This document shows, one piece after another, positions 56,979 through 64,000 of a DNA stretch of 64,000 nucleotides (within the stretch, counting starts at the first letter, position 1; each line of letters begins with the position of its first letter). The notes below the pieces were generated by a model. It had not been told where the DNA came from. It made no database searches and saw only the letters and a list, made by a program, of their open reading frames with translations. The position numbers and the translations under genes were made by a program. This DNA comes from Salvator merianae. Taxonomy: Eukaryota; Chordata; Lepidosauria; Squamata; Teiidae. The DNA lies in assembly GCA_003586115.2 (NCBI GenBank), contig QVOM02000073.1, positions 26,734,186 to 26,798,185 of the forward strand, written 5' to 3'.

Positions 56979-59900
56979 ATTGAAGTTGCTGCATAAAAGT
57001 TCTGCACCTTTAAAGATTCTGTCCAGTAAAGTTTAATGCTAGACAGGAAGCAGCCCCAGAAATCAACCATTTTCTGTCTGGTACCAAGTCGTGTTCATTA
57101 GAAATCATCTTTTGCAAGTCATCTCTGCCACTGCCAACTCTCTACCTCTTCAAGTTCTTCACTGGGCTTTAGTGGCAAGGTACCTCCAAGGGCAGATTTT
57201 CTGCCTTTGAGGGTGGTTGTAGGCCTGAATGGGGCAGCGATGTGTAGTCGCCATGCCTCAGGGGTTCTCAGTATGTACACATTTTGTTGCCTGGATGCAA
57301 CTTTACATTGTATTTTCTTAGTTGGGAGGGGATGCAGGAAGGGGATGGACCCACTTTTGCACCTCCAACATTTTTCATGAGATCTTGAATATGCAATACA
57401 TATGTTTGTGGCCTCCCAAAGAAGTACCAAACCTGGGCTGCAATTGCCAAACCAGATGGGTGTCAACTGTAGATCCCCCCCCCCCAGTAATGTCATTTCA
57501 AAGTCATTTCATTGATGCATGATGGGTTCTTCAGCCCATTTGTGAGCAACCATACAAAAGTCCTGGAACTGTCATCTTGACAATTTGGAGGTAATCAAAA
57601 GGTACTTGCAAAGGGGATTCATTTAAAAGAAAGAATGAACTCAGGAAGGACAGCAGAAATTGCAGATGTTTCCACTGAGAAATTAACATCAATGGCAAAT
57701 GAACATATGACATGTCCATGCATGCATCATAAGCTGGACTAAGTTTTAGGGCACCTTTAGTTTCATTTTTCTTCTCTTCAGTGTATATGTGCATGCCACA
57801 TATATGCATAAAAGGAACAGATAGATTCAAGGATGTAATTACTGTGAATGAGAAATAGTCTTTTTTCATCATATGATTTTCCCCCGCCCCAAGAAAAATG
57901 AACACAGCAATCAGATGACACTGTTATTTTTTTTTATGGGAGCAACAGCTCCCATATGACCCCAGACTCTCTTGAGAAGCAATGCAAGAATGAGCAGAAG
58001 AAAGCCAGCTGAGCTTTTATAAGAGAATGAGACAAAAGGGCAGAAGTCCTCCAAAAATGCACAAAGGAGGGGCATAGAGCACAGATCACAGGGAGTCACA
58101 CGAGCTTAGTCATCTTTCTGTCACTTTGGAGTCTTCTGGCAAACCCAAAGATAACAATGAATTCCAGGATATTCAAGGACAATCCTGAAGGGTGAACCAT
58201 AGGCAAGCATGAATAAGATTGCATTGATTTATCACATTCTTTTTCCTATTTCAACTCCTCTCAGAATCTTTTTCTGCAATATGTATTGTATTTTCTTTTG
58301 AAGCTTAAATAAAAGTTTTAGTCAGCATTACTGTAAATAATGTATGCAAAACCTCCTAGACTGTGACTCCCTAGAGAGAGATTTTACATATTCTCCTCAG
58401 AAACATTATACAGGCTCCTTGCCCGAATTTTCAACATGAACTTTGTGCCTTCCAGGAGTTAAAACAAGGTCAAGGAAAGGCAGTGGGTGGTAGACAGAGG
58501 TTGTGCCACCCAGCCATATAGGACAACCTCCCAGAAACCCCAGAGGTGATCTATGTCCCCCACTTGGGACATCTTAAGTCAGCCTAATTGCCTCAAGAGT
58601 CATATTTCATGTACAGCAGGAAAAACCACTCAGGGGTGGAGTGACAGTGTAATTTACCTTCTACGTGTATGCCTGTGGAAGCACAAAGGTGGAAAACTTC
58701 AGAGAATCCTCTGACAGATCAGAAATGTGGCCAGAAGCCAGCCATTTTTGGCTCATTGGAGGACATTCCAACACAGAAACAACACAGTGGTAAGAAGGCT
58801 TCCCCCTTGTGGGCTGCATTCCGGGTCTTGCACTGGAACAGAAACCATTTGTGTCAGCACTTTGGCCACTGCACAGACATATTTGCATGTTCTCAGATCC
58901 CAGCCATGTCTGCTTGCTTTTCTCACTGATCCAATGCTTCCTCTTTTTGTGGTTACCTGGAATGTTGAAAGCCTGGGAGTTTGGATGTTTAGTCTATGGG
59001 TACCTAAACAAGGAGACATGGGAAAAAAGAATGGTTTGGAACTGTTATTTACCTGCTGCTTGCAACTATCCTTTGTATTCTGTTATTGCCAATAAAGAAA
59101 GAGCATAAAGTTTCCTACTAAGCCAGTGACTTGACTTTTTGAGGCTTGGAAACAAATGGCCTAAGGTGGTGAATTCTGACAATTTGTATGACATGTATTC
59201 TTCCTCCCCAGCAGCAGGACCCATACCTCCTATACCAGCAGACAGCCCTCTTTGTGAATTTTATGTGAATGAAAAGTCATAAAGATGGACAGAGAATTTT
59301 AAACTTTTCCAAAGATTTTAGCATTGTGACAACAGGATATAAATCATTCTTCATAACAGTGATCATTGCAAGGGCACGAAACGGCCACATTCATGTTTGC
59401 CTAACACCACTCTTGGCATATAGTCACCAAAGAGTTGGCAAAGGGTGAACAAGGTCCCCAGGTAAAAAAAAAGCAAAAGAAAAAGCATATTATCCAGTTA
59501 TGATTTAAATGTTTATAAATGTTATCAAAAATAGCAAAAAGGCATAATTACAGTGCAGTTCTTACATTCAGTGAGCAAAATAATTATTTGCTGCATGCTG
59601 TTTCGATAAAGCGTGGGAAACTCACACATAATACCACTATGCACTGTCTTCCCCAACTATTAAAATTAGCATGATGTGCGAGTGAGACAGCCAGCCCCTA
59701 TTTGGATACAAAACAGAAATACAGTAAAGAGCTCCATTACTAGCCTTGTAGGTGCATTCACTGTAGGAAATGCCATAATGAAATCCATGTGTTCCTGAAG
59801 TCATCTAGCTGAGCATTTGAAATAGGTAATGCCACCTTACCCTTAACGGGGGAGCACTGCATTAGAAGCAGGGATTCAGAACAAAAAAGAGGCTAATGTT

Positions 59901-60263
59901 TCTAAAATCTCTTCTTTTGCATGCTCTCATATTTCCTTTAGCTCTCATATTTATGCTTAATTTTAAAAATATGAGGAAGCCAGTTGAGATCAATTGAGGT
60001 AATCACACATTATAATTAAAATAGGAAGTGTTGAAGAGAAATCAGCATTCTGAAAGACTGAAGTAACCCTTAATGATTAATGGGTATAAGATTACTTTAG
60101 TTGTCACCTCTTATAGTAATTTCACCTCATGTGGATTTACAATTTTATTCATTATTGGTAGCTTTATACATAATCCTAGTTCTGCCTGGGAAGTTTGGGA
60201 TAAATTTGTCTGAATCCTTTTTATATATACTTCCTTGTGCTCTTTGACATATGGCAAATCTTA
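56979..60263. other. 3.3 kb of unassigned sequence
   Basis: ORFs of up to 125 codons occur (57119-57496, 57531-57905, 58727-59095) but overlap one another on both strands and lack any domain signal. C-runs lie near 57476-57485. The segment 59600-60150 is AT-rich and low in repeats. I see no gene. Confidence 0.4.
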
Positions 60264-60722
60264 CAGCCTTTTTGCATTGACCAGGTTAGAATGGTATAAT
60301 TATACCATTCTAAGCTGGTCAAGGCCCAACGGTGTGGGGGCCATTCACACTGTGAGTGCTAGAATGGCTCTCTACTGGACCTCCAGCACTCACAGTGTGA
60401 ATTCACACCTGATTGCCATGACAGCAACTGCGGAAATTTCCAGCCATTGCCATGGGAAACAGGACATGGCACGTGAATGCCCAACCATAGCCACAGCTGG
60501 ACCATGGTCTCATGGCATTTGTACCCAGAAGAAAGTGCAAATGCTGCTGCCAGGAGCAATCAAACTGCTCCAGTCAAGCTGTAGGCAGCATTTGTCCACA
60601 GCTAGTAGCATCTGGGAGCAGCTGCAGACACTCCTGGATGCTGCAGCCACAGCAAGAGTGCAAACACACTTCACCAAGTGAGTGTCTCAATGCTCGTTAC
60701 CAGGTAAGTTTGAACAGGGCCA
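60264..60722. mobile_element. Asymmetric GGCC-type non-autonomous element (family A), inverted relative to 54520
   Basis: The right end read inward is ggccctgttcaaacttacc. The left end carries a strong subterminal hairpin, ttagaatggtataattataccattcta at about 60286-60312, inside a longer gaccagg/agctggtc frame. The interior has cactcacagtgtgaat and ggagcagctgcag blocks like the sister copies. The 148-codon ORF across it is fortuitous. Confidence 0.6.
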
Positions 60723-60929
60723 TACAATCAGTTGATAGTTAAAGCACTTTAAGACTCTTGTTCATTTGCTGTTTTGAACATACACTAGAAATGAAGAACT
60801 TGGGTCTCTCCAGAAGTGATTAGTCATTATTCATGCCACTGGCCATTGTGATTGTGGATCATGGAAGCTGAAAGTTAACCAGCATCTCAAGAGTCACATA
60901 TCAGTGGTATCAGATAGGCACATTAATAT

Positions 60930-61130
60930 TGTCTCATAGGCTAATGATATAGTTTTGCTATCTTTGAACCAGATCTGCATGAGGAAATTACTAAAAGGTT
61001 TGATAATTATTCTAAATCTAATAGACTAATTATTAATAATGATAAGACTAAAATCACGTTGTTTGGAAAGAACAGGGTATTGCATAAATGGTCTCTCAAT
61101 GGCAAGGAATTACAGCAAGGTCACATGTTT
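60930..61130 (+). pseudogene. Non-LTR reverse transcriptase scrap, clade not determined
   Basis: In two frames joined near 60966 the sequence reads an A-N/D-D-I-V-L-L motif C, then LHEEITKRFDNYSKSNRLI, NDKTKITLFGKN and HKWSLNGKELQQ. This is the palm-thumb part of a LINE RT. The catalytic pair reads ND rather than DD because of a G-to-A change. Sequence outside this piece is unrecognised. Confidence 0.6.
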
Positions 61131-61299
61131 CTCATCCCTGTCATAGATTAGTGTAATGTGTTGCTTGAAGTCAAGTCTCAAGCTTAGTCCTTTAATCCAC
61201 AATAACACGCTCCAACTCAAGACCCAGGAAAAAATAATGCTGCTACATTGAACAGTCATATAGATACAAATCGTATTTACAATTCCCATATATAAACTC

Positions 61300-61405
61300 A
61301 GGCCGCCGCCAGATGTCATTCGAAAATCACACAATTTAATGATATTCCAGAGTAAAGGTCCTGGAATAATCATTCATGCGTGGAGCAAGCATCTGGCATG
61401 ATGCT
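61300..61405. repeat. Imperfect inverted repeat
   Basis: gccagatgtcatt with attccag on the left faces ctggaata with gcatctggc on the right. It is a probable small palindromic element. The next kilobase (to 62110) has no recognised gene. Confidence 0.4.
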
Positions 61406-62110
61406 TAAATCCAAGTATTTTGATGGTGAAAAATACCCAAAGGTCCCTGCACATGCACAGTGACCATTTCCATGTCAGATTTGGATGTATGCACATGTAG
61501 GGGGGCATTTTATTCAGTAGGACCATGCTGCCAAGTTTCCAGACAGGCGGATCATAACACTATTTCAGGAAAAATCCACATTCAGTAGTGGGTTTTCCCT
61601 AAATAGGATATAGTAGGATTTCACCCCTACTATATCTGTGGGGTTACCACAGATACGTGAAGCAATTCCAACATAACCACAACATAATAGTACTTTTTAA
61701 TCTCTGTCTAGATACAGAATCAGTCTGAAACAATGCTGTTAATATAGCTATTCGTCTACATGCAAGTGCCATTGATATTTTCCAATTAGTTTTCAATTTG
61801 TTAATATTAATTTTAATAAAATGCACATTTCCTTCTGTAAGTTCAAACCCATACTCACCATGAAGATCTCTCTCATACACATTCTAATTTGCCTCAGGGG
61901 GAATCACACTGCCAAAATAATTTCCTGAGTTGCATATATGTCTTAGGTCCTCTGCTCCATTACCAAAAGGAATACAAGTTTGCATAAATCCTTAATCCAC
62001 ACTATTATATATAAATGTGTGGTTTGCTTTTATAAATGCAATGGAGGCACCAAAATTAGTAAGCACATACACACAAGTGAGAAGCTATCTGACAGGCAGA
62101 AAGTGAATGG

Positions 62111-62477
62111 GTGACGCAGAAGAGAAGACTGAGAGGAGACATGATAGCTGTTTTCAAGTATCTGAAGGGCTGTCACAGTGCAGAAGGATTGGCCCTATTC
62201 TCAGTTGCGCAAGAAGGAAGGACTAGAAACAATGGGATGAAAATTCAAAGGAGTAGATACAGGCTAGATATTAGGAAAAACTTTCTGACCATAAGGGCAA
62301 TCAGTCACTGGAACAGGTTGCCACAGGAGGTGGTGGGCTCTCCTTCACTGGAGATCTTCAAGGAAAGGCTGGACAGATATATGTCTGGAATGCTTTAGTG
62401 AATCCTGCATTGAGCAGGGGGTTGGACTCGATAACCCTGGAGGTCCCTTCCAACTCTATGATTCTATGATTCTACGC
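62111..62477 (+). mobile_element. CR1 LINE 3' end
   Basis: An open segment encodes [18 protein letters not shown] and HWNRLPQEVV, the CR1 ORF2 C-terminus. The 3' UTR ends ggaggtcccttccaactc followed by two attctatg octamer repeats, the diagnostic CR1 tail. It is severely 5'-truncated. Its 3' UTR differs in places from the copy at 33906-37640, so the two represent different insertions or subfamilies. Confidence 0.92.
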
Positions 62478-63018
62478 TTTTTTGATTATTGTATTTCCGT
62501 GTTAAAAACTGTACTTTGTTGAATTTCTACCTACAGCATAGCTGTCAAAGGTATAAGAGTCCTGTTCTCCCCAGTGTCAACCCTACACAATAAAAGAACA
62601 CAAAGTTCACAAGCTGTCAAACAGCCATGTTTCTGGAGATCTTTTATCCAGTGTTCTTAGCCTGACACTGTAAGGTCAGCTGGAGTATTTTAGATGGGTT
62701 GGATGTCAAAAGAGATGACCATGCTTGGATAATTTCAAGGTCAAATGGAAGAAAATAGGAAACCAAGGGCATTTATTCAGGATACTTGTTTACAGACCAT
62801 GGTAACCTCAGAATGTAACAAAAAGAACCACCCTGTTTTTTTTTCTTTTCACTTCACATGAATGAATTAATCTTTGGACCTTTGTGCCTTTCTGCACTTA
62901 CCTGATGTGATCTGAACCAGTGGATTTGATGGCTTGAAACAAAAGTTGCTAGCCTCTGAACTCCATTATAATAATCCAAGCAAGAAATTACAGTATTAGC
63001 AGCATCTCTGTTGCAGAG
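62478..63018. other. No recognised feature apart from a GCCTTTCTGCACTTACC scrap
   Basis: At about 62886-62905 a gcctttctgcacttacctg motif like the family A terminus occurs, but no partner end is evident. Confidence 0.4.
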
Positions 63019-63378
63019 TAGGGGTGTGCACACACACACACAAAAAAAAACATTTTCAATTTACTGTTGAACAAAAATCTGTATTTTTGCTTCATCAGCA
63101 AATTTCAGTATCGAAAAATGCATTTTTCACATTTGTTTCCATGGTTTTCACAATGTTTTTTCCAGTGAAAATGCCATTGAAAATGCCATTTCATGGTTTT
63201 AAACACAGTGAAAATGCAAAAATTCAATGAATACTTTGTTTTCTCAAAATAAGAGGTTGTTTCATTTTGATTGAAAACTGGAAATGTGAAAAAAGGCATT
63301 TTAATTTCAATGCAAAAAATTGTGAATGCAAAAGTTCATATGAATTTTCAAATGTGAATTGAAATTTGCACATCCCTA
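63019..63378. mobile_element. hAT-like MITE, copy 7, diverged
   Basis: It starts TAGGGGTGTGCACAC and ends TTTGCACATCCCTA. The flanking octamers are ttgcagag and gtgcagta (5 of 8 identical), so the target duplication is decayed or misplaced. The interior is AT-rich with repeated atttcatggtttt, gaaaatgccatt and gaaatttgca blocks. It resembles the ends of copy 6. Confidence 0.65.
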
Positions 63379-64000
63379 GTGCAGTACATAGGGCATCCTT
63401 GTTCTGGAATGGTCAAATTTGGCTTATGCTCTCGTGATCATTGAGGCTATTTGTGTCTCCAGTAAAACAACAGAGTCTGGGAGCCTACTTAAGTACAAAA
63501 TCTGATGTCACAACATCAAATACCAGGGTTAAAAACAACTCTTAAACTTGAATGTTTTAAATAGCTTATTTTGTTAATTTGAAACATTTATATATTACTT
63601 CAGTAGATTTATGGACACCTCAGTGTGGTAGAGATGCACAAACGTTTTTCAGTCCAAATGGTTCACAGCTGAACCAAGGTTTTCTGAAGTGTGATAGCTT
63701 CATGTTTTCACAGAATGTTCTGTGTTCCAATGGAATAGGGCCTTCAGGCTCCAAGAAGAATCCCTTTCTCTCTGCCCACTAAACACCTGAGGGGTAGAGG
63801 TGTTTTCCTCTTAAAGGGGAGTTTTAAAAAATGCTGCAAGAGAGAGAGCTGGAATTGACTTATTTTTCTCCTTTCCAGCAGCAATGCATTCAGTGGCATT
63901 TATTCCAGATATAATTGCAGGCTAAGATTTTGTAGGCATTTGTTGCAAATTGGGAGGAACCTAACTCCTATTCTTTGCCTGTGCAACATTCCTATACCTA
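63379..64000. other. No recognised feature
   Basis: AT-rich sequence to the window end, with no credible ORF. Confidence 0.5.

Noticed and set aside
57119..57905. Two minus-strand ORFs of 124-125 codons
   Set aside because: They have no domain motifs, sit in different frames, and overlap other ORFs. There is no sign of exon structure.
60235..60681. 148-codon ORF
   Set aside because: It lies almost entirely in a family A non-autonomous element with inverted blocks; sister copies do not keep the frame.
63011..63386. Exact target duplication for hAT copy 7
   Set aside because: The flanking octamers agree at only 5 of 8 positions, so I call the element on its termini alone.

Overview
The window looks like 64 kb of non-coding, repeat-dense nuclear DNA from a vertebrate, most likely a squamate reptile (lizard or snake) or another non-avian reptile. 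The evidence is the mix of elements: CR1-clade LINEs with the classic 3' end, L2-type LINE tails, a fragment of L1 ORF2, a tRNA-derived SINE, a U6 snRNA retropseudogene, many short non-autonomous DNA transposons, and a Ty1/copia LTR retrotransposon. Copia elements are known in squamates, amphibians and fish but not in mammals or birds. I found no host protein-coding exon, no functional tRNA or rRNA gene and no CRISPR. Nearly all ORFs in the window are chance or shadow frames. The convincing coding segments are decayed retrotransposon genes.

Layout. 1-5.3 kb: three members of a hAT-like family with terminal repeats starting TAGGGATGTGCAC. The first runs off the left edge and carries promoter-like sequence pointing out of the window. 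5.3-11.9 kb: mixed short palindromic repeats and a tRNA-SINE. 11.9-15.9 kb: a 5'-truncated copia element with gag, protease, integrase, RT and RNase H remnants and a 3' LTR. 16.7-21.6 kb: a palindromic MITE with a 5-bp target duplication, a small minisatellite, another hAT MITE, a minus-strand CR1-like fragment and a GGCC-TTTGCACTT element. 24.3-28.3 kb: a CpG-bearing element with terminal inverted repeats, a fifth hAT MITE and two palindromic elements. 33.9-37.6 kb: a nearly complete but decayed CR1 on the minus strand, with ORF1 and ORF2 fused by an internal deletion. 39.1-40.1 kb: an unclassified repeat, a U6 pseudogene and another asymmetric palindromic element. 47.5-50.15 kb: a hAT element with a perfect 8-bp target duplication, split by an L1 insertion. 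50.9-63.4 kb: more palindromic elements, an L2 3' end, an RT scrap, a CR1 3' end and a last hAT-like MITE.

Nothing works together as a pathway or operon; the units are related only as mobile elements and their hosts. The most distinctive signal is the TAGGG(A/G)TGTGCAC family. It has seven copies in three structural subfamilies; four copies have exact 8-bp target duplications, and one subfamily is built of alternating long hairpins.
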